This document shows positions 18,126 to 27,536 of a stretch of DNA of 64,000 bases, in pieces; position 1 is the stretch's first letter, and each line of letters starts with the position of its first letter. The notes below the pieces were generated by a model, which was not told the origin of the DNA, ran no database searches, and saw nothing but the letters and a program-made list of their open reading frames with translations. The translations under genes were made by a program, and so were the position numbers. The stretch covers positions 44,827 to 108,826 of the forward strand of contig JAJEFK010000026.1 of assembly GCA_022820505.1 (NCBI GenBank), read 5' to 3'. The DNA is from Acidimicrobiia bacterium (GTDB lineage Bacteria; Actinomycetota; Acidimicrobiia; Acidimicrobiales; Poriferisodalaceae).

Positions 18126-19874
18126 ATGACTGAACCGTCGTATGACGTCGTCTGGCCTGGAGCGCCGTCGGGCATCGAGCAGCGGGAGCTGGCGCCGAGG
18201 CTCGACACGCTGGCCGGCAAGCGGATCGGGTTCCTGTGGGACTACCTGTTCCGCGGCGATGAGCTGTTCCCGATTCTCGAGCGCGAGCTCGCTGCCCGCT
18301 ATGCGGGCGTGACGTTCGTCGGCTACGAAACGTTCGGCAATACACACGGCGGCGACGAGGCCGCCGTCATCGACCGCCTGCCTGACTCGCTGCGTTCACG
18401 AGCTGTCGACGCCGTGGTGTCGGGAATGGGCTGCTGAGGCAGCTGCACGCCCGCCGTGGCGCGGGCAGCAGTCGCATCCGAAGCCGCAGGCGTGCCGTCG
18501 GTCTCGATCGTGTGCGAGAGCTTCGACGGCCAAGCCATCGCGACCGCACGCGGGTTCGGGTTCGAAGGGTTGCCCTTGGCAGTCACGGTGGGCCACGTGG
18601 ACGCCCAGTCCGCTTCGGACATGGAGAGCAACTTCGTCGATCGCACCGTGGACGCCATCGTCGCCGGGCTGACCGGAGCGTCCGCCGCACGCAACGGCAC
18701 GAACGGAACGGCTTCGCCCGGCGATCAGGACATGGGCGAATCGACTGCCTTGGGCCCGTACGACACAGCGATCAGCGGTTCGGTGGACGAGGTCAACGAT
18801 GCCTTCGCCGAGCGAGGATGGTCGGACGGGCTGCCGATCGTGCCGCCGACGGTGGATCGTGTCGAGCGTTTCCTGGCCGGCACGGGCTTGGACCCGCAGC
18901 AGTCGCTGGGTATCGCCCGGACGACCGGCCGCGACATGACCGTGTGGTCGGTGGCAACCAACGCTGTCATGGCGGGCTGCGAGCCGCGTCACCTCGGCGT
19001 GCTGCTCGCCGCAGCGCGCATCCTGGCCGACCCGCACTACGGCGCAGAGCACTCGGGCAACACCACCGGAGCCGACGCACTGATGATCCTCGACGGCCCG
19101 AATGCAGCAGCGCTGGGCTTCAATTCCGGCGTGGGGGCACTGCGCGACGGGAGGCGCGCCAACACCAGCGTCGGCCGCTGGCTGCGGCTCTACCAGCGCA
19201 ACGTGTTCGGTTTCACTGCGGCCGAGCATGACAAGTCCACCTTCGGGAACTCGTTCCGCGTGGTGCTGTGCGAGGACGCCGCCGCCCTCGCCGACATCGG
19301 CTGGGACCCCGTCAGCGCCGAATTCGGCTTCGGCCGCAACGACGACGTGCTCACCATGGCCCGCTTCAACAGCGGTGCCATTGTTGGCAGCGCGTTCGGC
19401 TCGACCCCCGACGAGATCGTGCCGTATCTTGCCGACGGCCTGGCGCGGATCACCGGCTGGGACCTCGGGCATCTGTACGGCCTCGGGCGCATGCACTACC
19501 GGCCGCTGCTGGTGCTGTCGCCGATCCTGGCGCGCACCTGCGCAACCGCGGGCTGGACCAAGGCGAACCTGGCCGAGGCGCTCTTCGAGCACGCTCGCAT
19601 CCCGGCGTGGCGATTCGAGAAGCTCATCGGCGAGTGGACCAACCTGGCGGCAGGCCGCCCCCGGCTCACCGATGTCGTCGCGGCCGGCGATTTGCCGTCG
19701 CAGTTCGCAGCCTCAGACGATCCCGACCGCCTAGTGCCGATCGTCTCGGAGCCGGCGAAGTTCGTGATCGCGGTGGCAGGCGACGCGAACCGCACCAACG
19801 CCTACGTGTTCAGCCACGACGGCCCCCACGGCGACTACACCGCCCAAGCGGTCGAACGCCTCGGCCACGGCTGA
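18126..19874 (+). CDS. UGSC-family selenoprotein; in-frame TGA at 18435-18437 read as Sec (residue 104)
   Basis: Track ORFs 18126..18437 and 18456..19874 share a frame; junction reads AVVSGMGC-U-GSCTPAVARAAV; SECIS-like hairpin follows. Confidence 0.88.
18442..18472 (+). promoter_or_regulatory. Candidate bacterial SECIS element
   Basis: CTGC-ac-GCCCGC-cgtggc-GCGGGC-a-GCAG; apical loop starts 17 nt after the TGA and contains GU. Confidence 0.7.
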
Positions 19875-19912
19875 CGGTCGAGTGGGCTGCGCGCCGCCAC
19901 GCGCAGCGAAGC

Positions 19913-20290
19913 TCAGCAGTCGAGGTTGGGACTGAGATCGCAGCCGGCCGGGTCGGTCCAGAACAGCATTGAGGTGCCCATCGCCGCGTAGACCGCGATG
20001 GCGAGCACCAGCCCTCCGACGAACATCCACGTGAACAGCTTGCTGTCGAAGCGCAGGTGCATGAAGTAGGCCACCACGATCCAGAACTTCACCACCATCA
20101 GGATCAGCAGACCAGGCACCTCAATGGGGCCCGTATCGACGAAGTACAGCAGGACCTCGGCGGCCGTCAGCACGCCCAGCAGCAGGGCGACCTTGATGTA
20201 GCCGAAGTCGCTCAGGCCATGGTCATGGTCGTCGTGAGCCTCTTCGGACTCGTGGATCTCTTCGGATGCGGCTTCGGTGGCGGTGCTCAT
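19913..20290 (-). CDS. ctaF: Cytochrome c oxidase subunit IV (prokaryotic type)
   Basis: YIKVALLLGVLTAAEVLLYFVD...LLILMVVKFWIVVAYFMHLRFDSKLFTWMFVGG. Confidence 0.88.
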   Translation of the reverse strand: MSTATEAASEEIHESEEAHDDHDHGLSDFGYIKVALLLGVLTAAEVLLYFVDTGPIEVPGLLILMVVKFWIVVAYFMHLRFDSKLFTWMFVGGLVLAIAVYAAMGTSMLFWTDPAGCDLSPNLDC

Positions 20291-20301
20291 CGCTGCACTT
20301 C

Positions 20302-20985
20302 CTACGGGATCAGGTAGACGACCGCGAAGATCACGATCCAGACGATGTCGACGAAGTGCCAGTACAGGCCGATGATCTCGACGGTCTCCGCCCGCTCGGG
20401 ACCGATGATCCCTCGATTCACCATCACCCACAGCGTGACCAGCATGATGATGCCCAGCGACACGTGGACGCCGTGGAATCCGGTCAACGTGTAGAAGGCC
20501 GACGACGAGATGCTGACGGTGTACCCGAGGCCTTCCCGGTAGAAGCTCGTGAACTCGTACACCTGACCGGCGATGAACACGGCACCCTGCGCTGCGGTGG
20601 TCAGCAGCCACAGCTTGCAGCGCTCCATCTCGCCCCTGGCGATCGCCGACACCGCGAGCACCATCGTGAGCGAGCTCATCAACAGCACGAACGAGCTCAC
20701 CGAGGTGAACGGGATGTCGAACAGATCGGCCGCTTTCAGCGACCCCTCGCCCGACAGCGGTTGGCGGTTGCGCAGCAGCAGGTATGTGGAGATCAGCGCC
20801 CCGAAGAGCAGGCAATCCGAACCCAGGAAGGTCCACATCGTCAGCTTCTCGTTGGACAAACTCGTGGTGGGCGGGATGATCTCGTAGTCGTCCCACTCCG
20901 TGCGGGGGTAGGCGATCTGCGGTTCGTCGCCTTCGGCCGGTTCGACGGCGGCCGCTGTGCTGCCCGTGGCGGGGGTGTCAGTCAC
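20302..20985 (-). CDS. ctaE: Cytochrome c oxidase subunit III
   Basis: KLTMWTFLGSDCLLFGALISTYLLLRNR...SSAFYTLTGFHGVHVSLGIIML...YWHFVDIVWIVIFAVVYLIP; GTG start. Confidence 0.95.
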   Translation of the reverse strand: MTDTPATGSTAAAVEPAEGDEPQIAYPRTEWDDYEIIPPTTSLSNEKLTMWTFLGSDCLLFGALISTYLLLRNRQPLSGEGSLKAADLFDIPFTSVSSFVLLMSSLTMVLAVSAIARGEMERCKLWLLTTAAQGAVFIAGQVYEFTSFYREGLGYTVSISSSAFYTLTGFHGVHVSLGIIMLVTLWVMVNRGIIGPERAETVEIIGLYWHFVDIVWIVIFAVVYLIP

Positions 20986-23074
20986 CGGCGGCCTCCCCGT
21001 TCGCTGTGCTGGCGGCCAGCACGCCGTCCCCGTCACTGTGGTCATCGGGGCCGTCGTCAGGTTTCTCGGCGCCATGATCATCGTCGTGGTCGCCATGCCC
21101 GTCGTGGCCGTGGCCCGCGTCGGGGTCGGTGGCCGGTTCGAGCGTCCAGCCGAACATGGAACCGACCAGCAGCAGCAGCCCGATGCCGGCGATCCACAGG
21201 TTGTAGATCAGCCCGAACCCGATGAGCGGCATGCCCATCGCCAGCACGATCGGCCAGTACGACGGCGACGGCAGGTGCGGGTGCTGATCGCCGATCTGGG
21301 CGATGTCGTTGCCGTAGGCAATCCGTCGCAGCTTGCCGGTCTCGTCGGGCTGGTATTTCTTGTGCCAGAAGTCGTCGACATCGCTCACCACGGGCACGTA
21401 GTCGAAGTTGTGCTCGGGCACCGGCGACGGAATGGCCCATTCCAGCGTGCGGCCGTCCCACGGGTCGGCTCCGGCCCCCGGCTCCAGACCCCGGCGGTAG
21501 CGGCCCCACGTGCGGAAGATGTTGACGGCCAGGATCACCATGGCGATGAGCATGAAGAAGTAGCCGATGGTGGCGATCTTGTTCCAGAACTCGAAACCGT
21601 CGAATTCCCCGTAGACGCTGTGGCGCCGGGCCATCCCCTGCAAGCCCACGATGTGCATGGGACCGAAGGTGACGTTGAAGCCCAGGAGCATCAACCAGAA
21701 GTGCCAGCGGCCGAGCCGGTCGTTCAGGTGGTAGCCGAACGCCTTGGGCCACCAGTAGTACATGCCGGCGAACATGCCCATGAGGGCGCCGCCTACGAGC
21801 ACGTAGTGGAAGTGCGCCACGATGAAGTACGTGTCGGTCTGCTGGGTGTCGGCGGGCGCGATCGCATGCATGACGCCCGACAGGCCGCCGATCGTGAACA
21901 TCGCCACGAGCGACACCGAGAACATCATCGGCACGGTGAAGCGGACCTTGCCCGCCCACATGGTCGCGATCCAGTTCAGGATCTTCACGCCTGTGGGCAC
22001 CGCAATGAACATGGTGGTCGCCGAGAACGCCGCCACCGAGACCGGCCCCATGCCCGAGGTGAACATGTGGTGCGCCCACACACCCCACCCCATGAAGCCG
22101 ATGGCCGCACCCGACAGCACCACGATCGGGTAGCCGAACAGCGGCTTGCGGCTGAACACCGGCAGCGTCTCGGACACCACGCCGAATGCCGGCAGGATCA
22201 GGATGTAGACCTCCGGATGGCCGAATATCCAGAACAGGTGCTGCCAGAGCAGCGGGTCGGCGCCGGCGTCGACGTTGAAGAAGTTGGCGTCGAAGGTTCG
22301 ATCGAACGTCAGCAGGATCAGCGCCACCGTGATGACCGGCAGGGCGAACACCAGCAGGAACTGCACCACCAGGATCATCCAGGTGAACACCGGCATGCGC
22401 AGCAGGCTCATGCCCGGGCAGCGCATGTTGATGATGGTCACCAGCAGGTTGATGGCACCCAGCAGCGAGGCGATGCCGGCGATCTGCAGGCCCAGGGCGT
22501 AGAAGTCCATGCCGTGGCCTGGGCTGAAGGTCATGCCGGTGTTGGGCGCATAGGCGAACCAGCCGCCGTCGGCGCCGCCGCCCAGGAACCAGCTGAGATT
22601 CAGGAAGATGCCGCCGAAGAAGAAGACCCACAGGCCCAGCGCATTCATGCGCGGGAAGGCCACGTCCCTGGCGCCGATCTGCAGCGGCACGAGATAGTTC
22701 GCGAACGCGTTCGCCAGCGGCATGATCACCAGGAAGACCATGGTGACGCCATGCATGGTGAACAGCTGGTTGTAGAAATCGGCGCTGATCACCTCGCCGT
22801 CGGGCGCCCACAGCTGCAGGCGCACCAGCCCGATCTCGAGGCCGCCGATCAGGAACCAGAACAGCGCGAGGGCGCCGTACATGATCCCGATCTTCTTGTG
22901 GTCCACCGTGAAGAGCCACTCGCGCCAGCCGGTTGCGTGCATGGGGCGGGCGAAGACGCCGGTGCGCGGGGAGTCGTCTCCGTGCGAGTCCGGCTCGGCC
23001 ACCTCGAGCTCGGTGCCCGGTCCAGAGCTGTCCGGAAGATCAGGACTCTCCGGCTGATCGGTGATGATTGCCAT
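20978..23074 (-). CDS. ctaD: Cytochrome c oxidase subunit I (catalytic)
   Basis: TMHGVTMVFL; FGHPEVYILILPAFG; WGVWAHHMFTSGM; VAHFHYVLVGG. Confidence 0.98.
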   Translation of the reverse strand: MAIITDQPESPDLPDSSGPGTELEVAEPDSHGDDSPRTGVFARPMHATGWREWLFTVDHKKIGIMYGALALFWFLIGGLEIGLVRLQLWAPDGEVISADFYNQLFTMHGVTMVFLVIMPLANAFANYLVPLQIGARDVAFPRMNALGLWVFFFGGIFLNLSWFLGGGADGGWFAYAPNTGMTFSPGHGMDFYALGLQIAGIASLLGAINLLVTIINMRCPGMSLLRMPVFTWMILVVQFLLVFALPVITVALILLTFDRTFDANFFNVDAGADPLLWQHLFWIFGHPEVYILILPAFGVVSETLPVFSRKPLFGYPIVVLSGAAIGFMGWGVWAHHMFTSGMGPVSVAAFSATTMFIAVPTGVKILNWIATMWAGKVRFTVPMMFSVSLVAMFTIGGLSGVMHAIAPADTQQTDTYFIVAHFHYVLVGGALMGMFAGMYYWWPKAFGYHLNDRLGRWHFWLMLLGFNVTFGPMHIVGLQGMARRHSVYGEFDGFEFWNKIATIGYFFMLIAMVILAVNIFRTWGRYRRGLEPGAGADPWDGRTLEWAIPSPVPEHNFDYVPVVSDVDDFWHKKYQPDETGKLRRIAYGNDIAQIGDQHPHLPSPSYWPIVLAMGMPLIGFGLIYNLWIAGIGLLLLVGSMFGWTLEPATDPDAGHGHDGHGDHDDDHGAEKPDDGPDDHSDGDGVLAASTANGEAAGD

Positions 23075-23100
23075 CAGGTCGTTCTCCTAGGCCCTGCTCA

Positions 23101-24264
23101 TCAGGGCAGCACCGGCGGGCTGCCGAGGGTCTTCAGGTACTCCACCAGGTTGTCGAGGTCTTGATCGGTCAGCACCTCGGAGAAATCCAGCATGCCCTGC
23201 TGGTTGTCGGCGCGAGCGGGCTTCATGTCGGGCGCATTGCGCACCCACTCACGCAGCTCGGCAACGTTGACCTTGAGACTCCCGTCGGGATTGCGCAGGT
23301 ACTCGCCGCCGGGTCCGGTCTGGTAGGTCTCGTACAACGCTCCAGCAAAGGCCGTGCGGCTCATCAGGTTGGTGAGATTCGGTGCGATGCCCGCGAGCAG
23401 GTTCGCATTGCCCCCGGCCGCGCTCTCGTAGACGCCGTCGACGACGTGGCAGCTGATGCAGTGGGTCTCGAACAGTGCCGCGCCGGCCGCTGCGGCCGAT
23501 CCCTCGACGAGCGCTTCCTGCGCCGCCTCCTTGCCGGCGAGCTGTTCTTGCTCCCAGCGCTTGTAGTCGTCGGGTGTGAGCACGATGGTCCGCATCTGCA
23601 TGTTGGCGTGGCTCAACCCGCAGAACTCCACGCACTCGCCGTAGAAGATGCCGGGCTCGTCGGAGCTGATCAGCCAGTGGTGAACCCGGCCGGGCACCGC
23701 GTCTTTCTTGCCGTTCAGCTGGGGGATCCAGAACGAGTGGATGACGTCATTGGAGTGGATCTCGAGATTGACCTTTTCTCCGGTCTGGATGACCAGGTCG
23801 TTCGCCGTGACGATGTCGTCGTTGCCGTCCCCGTCGAGGTCGTAGCTGAACTGCCACCACCACTGCTGGCCCTCGACCTTGATCGTGGGTCCGTCGCTTG
23901 CGCGAGCGAGATCGAACACTGTCCCGAGCGTGTAGATCGTGAGGAACACCAGCATCGCCGTCGGGATGAGCGTCCACGTCAGCTCGGCCTTGCGATTGCC
24001 GTGGATCTGCGGCGGCAGGTCGTCGGGGTCGTCAGTCGGCTTGGCCCGAAACTTCACGATGATCGTGACAACTGCGGCAGCCACGAAGATGCCGACGCCG
24101 ACTGCCATCCAGCCCGACAGGCGCATCAAGCCGTCGATGTCGCGGGCTTCCTCCCCGATCGGCTTGGTGGCATCGAGGCGACCGGTGGCACAGCCCGCCA
24201 GCAGCACACCGAGCAGCGCCGGTACGGCCAACCGCCAGCGCCGGGCGAAGCGAGCGCCCATCAC
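23101..24264 (-). CDS. ctaC: caa3-type cytochrome c oxidase subunit II with C-terminal cytochrome c domain
   Basis: Lipobox-like LLAGC; VEGQQWWWQFSYD; VIHSFWIPQLNGK; GECVEFCGLSHANM; CISCH heme motif. Confidence 0.97.
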   Translation of the reverse strand: MMGARFARRWRLAVPALLGVLLAGCATGRLDATKPIGEEARDIDGLMRLSGWMAVGVGIFVAAAVVTIIVKFRAKPTDDPDDLPPQIHGNRKAELTWTLIPTAMLVFLTIYTLGTVFDLARASDGPTIKVEGQQWWWQFSYDLDGDGNDDIVTANDLVIQTGEKVNLEIHSNDVIHSFWIPQLNGKKDAVPGRVHHWLISSDEPGIFYGECVEFCGLSHANMQMRTIVLTPDDYKRWEQEQLAGKEAAQEALVEGSAAAAGAALFETHCISCHVVDGVYESAAGGNANLLAGIAPNLTNLMSRTAFAGALYETYQTGPGGEYLRNPDGSLKVNVAELREWVRNAPDMKPARADNQQGMLDFSEVLTDQDLDNLVEYLKTLGSPPVLP

Positions 24265-25031
24265 TCGTGCCCTCCGTCGGACTCGCTCATCTCGCCCGAG
24301 CCGCCGGCGCCGTGATCATCGGCCTCGGCTTGATCGCCGACGTGATGGAACTCACGCTCGCCGATCACGGCTGAGGTGATGCCCGCAACGATGAGCGCGA
24401 CGCCGCCCAGCACCAGCATCGACGCCGTGACGGTACGTCGCAGCTGCGGCTTGGCGTACACCAGGAAGGCGAAGGCCAGGATCACCGCAGCAATCACGAT
24501 GGCTGCATAGCTCGCTGCCGTCTTGCTGACGGTCAGGAAGATGCGCGAAGCGAGCACCACCGGAATGGCGATGCCCAGCGCGCCGTAGAGCGAGATCTCG
24601 AATGGCCGCAGCAATCGTGCGCGCTCGACTGCGTTCGACTCTGCATCAGTGGACAGATGCTCCGCCCATGCGCTCATGGTCCACTCGATGGCGGAGATCA
24701 GCAGCAAGGCCACGCCCGCGATCGTGAGCAGGGAGTCAGTCACCAGCCCCACCATGAGCACGCCCATGCCCACCGCCGCCATGATCGGCCAGTACGCCGG
24801 GGTCGGACGGTGCTCGTGCGAGTGCTCCCGATCCAGCGAGTCGCCGTCACCCACCGTCAGTGCCAAGGCGAACAGCAGGGCGAAGGCCCCGGCGGCCACT
24901 CCCAGCACGATCGTGGCGTACATGACCACGTGCCCGGTGCCGTCCATGCCCGTGAGCAGGCCCACCGCCACTGCGGCCGCGGCAGCCAGCGCGATGCGCC
25001 CGGCGAAGTACCTGCTGGCGATGCCGACCAT
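24261..25031 (-). CDS. Membrane protein, subunit IV-like, in the oxidase operon
   Basis: HEHRPTPAYWPIMAAVGMGVLMVGLVTDSLLTIAG resembles the C-terminal region of CtaD/subunit IV proteins; overlaps ctaC start. Confidence 0.6.
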   Translation of the reverse strand: MVGIASRYFAGRIALAAAAAVAVGLLTGMDGTGHVVMYATIVLGVAAGAFALLFALALTVGDGDSLDREHSHEHRPTPAYWPIMAAVGMGVLMVGLVTDSLLTIAGVALLLISAIEWTMSAWAEHLSTDAESNAVERARLLRPFEISLYGALGIAIPVVLASRIFLTVSKTAASYAAIVIAAVILAFAFLVYAKPQLRRTVTASMLVLGGVALIVAGITSAVIGEREFHHVGDQAEADDHGAGGSGEMSESDGGHE

Positions 25032-25038
25032 CGATCCC

Positions 25039-25659
25039 CTACTTCACCACGTACACGACGTACCAGGTGGCGGCCCACGCAAGCACGGCGAAGTCCCAGA
25101 AGAAGACCGCTGCGCCCAGCGGCGTCGAACGGTCGCGGCCCACGCTGCCTCCCAGCGACCGGAGTGTCATCAAGCCCAGGTAGAACATCCCGACAATCAA
25201 GATGGCCAGCGAGAGCCCGGTGACCGCGAATGCCAAGGTCGCCCATTCGCCCGAGCCGATCTCGAGCCCCATGCGGTTCAGGCTGAACATGACCATGTTG
25301 AAGAAGGCGAGCCCCATCACCAGGGTGAGCGCCATGCCCACCCAGGTGTGGCTGCGCTCACCGCGGGCGCTGGCCCACACCGCCCAGTGCGCTGTGACCA
25401 CAGAGACCAGCAGGGTGATGAGGGCGTAGACAAGCTGCGGATTCGGCACCGATTGGCCGGCCAGCCAGTCGTGGCCGGGGTCGATACCCGATGCATGCCG
25501 GCGCGCCATGTAGTGGCCCAGTGCTCCGGCCACCGCCATAGCCCCGGCCGCGATGGCGAACCCGGTGCCGACGAGCTGGCTGCGGGGACGCGGCGGCGGG
25601 CCGGGAACGCTGTAACGCCCCGGCTGCGGAGCTTCGAGGGTGCTCGTGGTGTCCGCCAT
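25039..25659 (-). CDS. Heme-copper oxidase subunit III-like protein
   Basis: Multi-TM; C-terminus FFWDFAVLAWAATWYVVYVVK aligns with YWHFVDIVWIVIFAVVYLIP of ctaE. Confidence 0.75.
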   Translation of the reverse strand: MADTTSTLEAPQPGRYSVPGPPPRPRSQLVGTGFAIAAGAMAVAGALGHYMARRHASGIDPGHDWLAGQSVPNPQLVYALITLLVSVVTAHWAVWASARGERSHTWVGMALTLVMGLAFFNMVMFSLNRMGLEIGSGEWATLAFAVTGLSLAILIVGMFYLGLMTLRSLGGSVGRDRSTPLGAAVFFWDFAVLAWAATWYVVYVVK

Positions 25660-27425
25660 CAGGCCGGCACCTCTTCCGCGGCGCGTTCGGCGGCGGCTCC
25701 GCTCCCGTTGAGCCCATTCCCATTGAGCTCAGCGTCGAGCAGGGGGGTTCCCGAAGTGAGCTCCGGCAGGGCAGCGGCGGGGCCGAGCGGGGGCGGCGAG
25801 GGCAGCAGCCACTCAGGTGTCAGCCCGTCCCACGGGTCGGCCTCGGTTTCGGCGCCCTTGCGCATGGCCACGCTCACGAGCAGGTTCAGCACCACGAGCG
25901 CCACGCCGACCAGCACGATGACGACGCCGACAGCGCCAAGCGCCGACAGGCCTTCAGCGCCCGAATCGTCGACCTGACTGCCATAGCGAGTGGTGAGCAG
26001 CGGCGCGCCGTAGACGAACTGCGGCTGCTCGGTGAAAACGCCTGACAGCGTCGGGCCCAGCCATGCCACCAGAGCACCGACGCCGATCGCCAGGAGGCTG
26101 GCGAACCCGGCAAGCTCGGACAGCCGCCGGCCCCAGATCTTGGGCGCCCACCAGTGCAGCGCAGCCAGCCCGCCCAGCAGCCCTGCGCCGTAGATGAGCA
26201 GACTCTGCTGGCCGGTGACCCAGGTGGTGAATCGCAGCGGGGCGTTCCCGTCGGTGCCGCGTCCCGCGATCTGCAGCCAGTCCACGCCGGTGCCGATCAA
26301 GCCCACCAGTGCGGCCACAGCGATGAGCGTTCCGGCGCCGAACGCAGCGACTACCGCCGTGTTGGGCCGCGTCAGTGATACTGCGCCGCTGCGAGGCCGC
26401 GGCCGGTTGCGGCTCTGCCACAGCGTGAAGCCCAGCAGCGCCAGCAAGCCCGAGACTCCTGCGAGGGCGCCCGCATAGAGGCCGACCAGCACGATGCCTT
26501 CGAGGCCGTCGACGATGTCAGCGCCTTCGTCGGTGATGCCGAAGTTGGCCCACGCGCCGAAGCCGAAGAGCCCGACGAGTCCCATGGTGAAGTAGAGCGC
26601 CAGCGGCTCGAAGACCCAGCGGCGGGCGGCGGCGAGCATGATCTCAGCGACCACGCCGAGCACGGGCACCACGTAAATGAACAACTGCGGCGTGCGGTAC
26701 ATCCAGTCGATGCGCGACCAGATGCCGTAGTTGCCTCCGAGAAAGCGGGGTCCGTAGCGGTGCTCGATATAGAGAATGACGATCTGGCCGAGCACCACGC
26801 CGAGGCTCACCACGAGCATTGACGCCGTGACGAGCGCCGACCAGGCGAACGGCGGGGTGCGGTCCATGTACATGCCCGGCGCACGCATGGTGAGCGTGGT
26901 GACGGCAACACAGATCGCCCCGGTGAGCAGCGAGATCACGAGCCCTGCGAGAGCCAGCAGGTGCAGATCCACCCCGTCCGAGAAGCCGCCGCCGGGACCG
27001 CCGTTGGCGATGTACGCCCCCACGAGCACGCCCGCCGACACCAGCCAGCCCCAGAACGACAGGGCCGCTGCGCGTCCGAAGGCGATGTTCGGCGCCCCCA
27101 CCTGCAGTGGCACTACATAGATGGCGATGCCCAGGAACAGCGGGATGAGCATGCCGAACACCAGGGCGTCGCGGGTGAACGTGAAGACCTGCACAAACGA
27201 ATCGCCGTTGAGGACGGTGTGCCCGCTGGACGACGCCAGGTCGAAGCGCACAAGCAGATCTGCGATGGCGCCGGCCAGGGCGAACAGCAGCGAGCAGGCG
27301 ATGAACAGCCGGCCGATGCGCTTGTGGTCGGCGGTGTTGAGCCAGCCGAACGCCGTCGGGTCTTCTGCCGGGACGGCCCCGGCAGTTCCTCCCGAATGCG
27401 TCGCTTCGGTGGTGGCGTCGGTCAT
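25659..27425 (-). CDS. Divergent heme-copper oxidase subunit I-like protein lacking metal ligands
   Basis: TADHKRIGRLF; VPLQVGAPNIAFGRAAALSFWGW; MRAPGMYMDRTPPFAWSALVT; DPWDGLTPEWLLPSPPP; ligand motifs replaced. Confidence 0.85.
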   Translation of the reverse strand: MTDATTEATHSGGTAGAVPAEDPTAFGWLNTADHKRIGRLFIACSLLFALAGAIADLLVRFDLASSSGHTVLNGDSFVQVFTFTRDALVFGMLIPLFLGIAIYVVPLQVGAPNIAFGRAAALSFWGWLVSAGVLVGAYIANGGPGGGFSDGVDLHLLALAGLVISLLTGAICVAVTTLTMRAPGMYMDRTPPFAWSALVTASMLVVSLGVVLGQIVILYIEHRYGPRFLGGNYGIWSRIDWMYRTPQLFIYVVPVLGVVAEIMLAAARRWVFEPLALYFTMGLVGLFGFGAWANFGITDEGADIVDGLEGIVLVGLYAGALAGVSGLLALLGFTLWQSRNRPRPRSGAVSLTRPNTAVVAAFGAGTLIAVAALVGLIGTGVDWLQIAGRGTDGNAPLRFTTWVTGQQSLLIYGAGLLGGLAALHWWAPKIWGRRLSELAGFASLLAIGVGALVAWLGPTLSGVFTEQPQFVYGAPLLTTRYGSQVDDSGAEGLSALGAVGVVIVLVGVALVVLNLLVSVAMRKGAETEADPWDGLTPEWLLPSPPPLGPAAALPELTSGTPLLDAELNGNGLNGSGAAAERAAEEVPA

Positions 27426-27536
27426 GCGGCGATGTGGTTCCCGAACTCGGCTGGCGGCGCCGCTTTGGGGCGACGCCAACGGCGCACTCTAGCGACCCGC
27501 GGCCCCCTCAACCAGATTGTTCCCAGCACAACTGCG

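Noticed and set aside
18456-19874. Treating the downstream half of the selenoprotein as an independent gene
   Set aside because: Its first start lies within the hairpin loop, there is no intergenic gap or RBS, and the frame is continuous with the upstream ORF through a TGA at the UGSC motif.
20957-23164. 735-aa plus-strand ORF over the oxidase subunit I gene
   Set aside because: Antisense shadow ORF of GC-rich ctaD; low-complexity His/Arg/Asp-rich product with no family motif, while the minus strand encodes an unmistakable CtaD.
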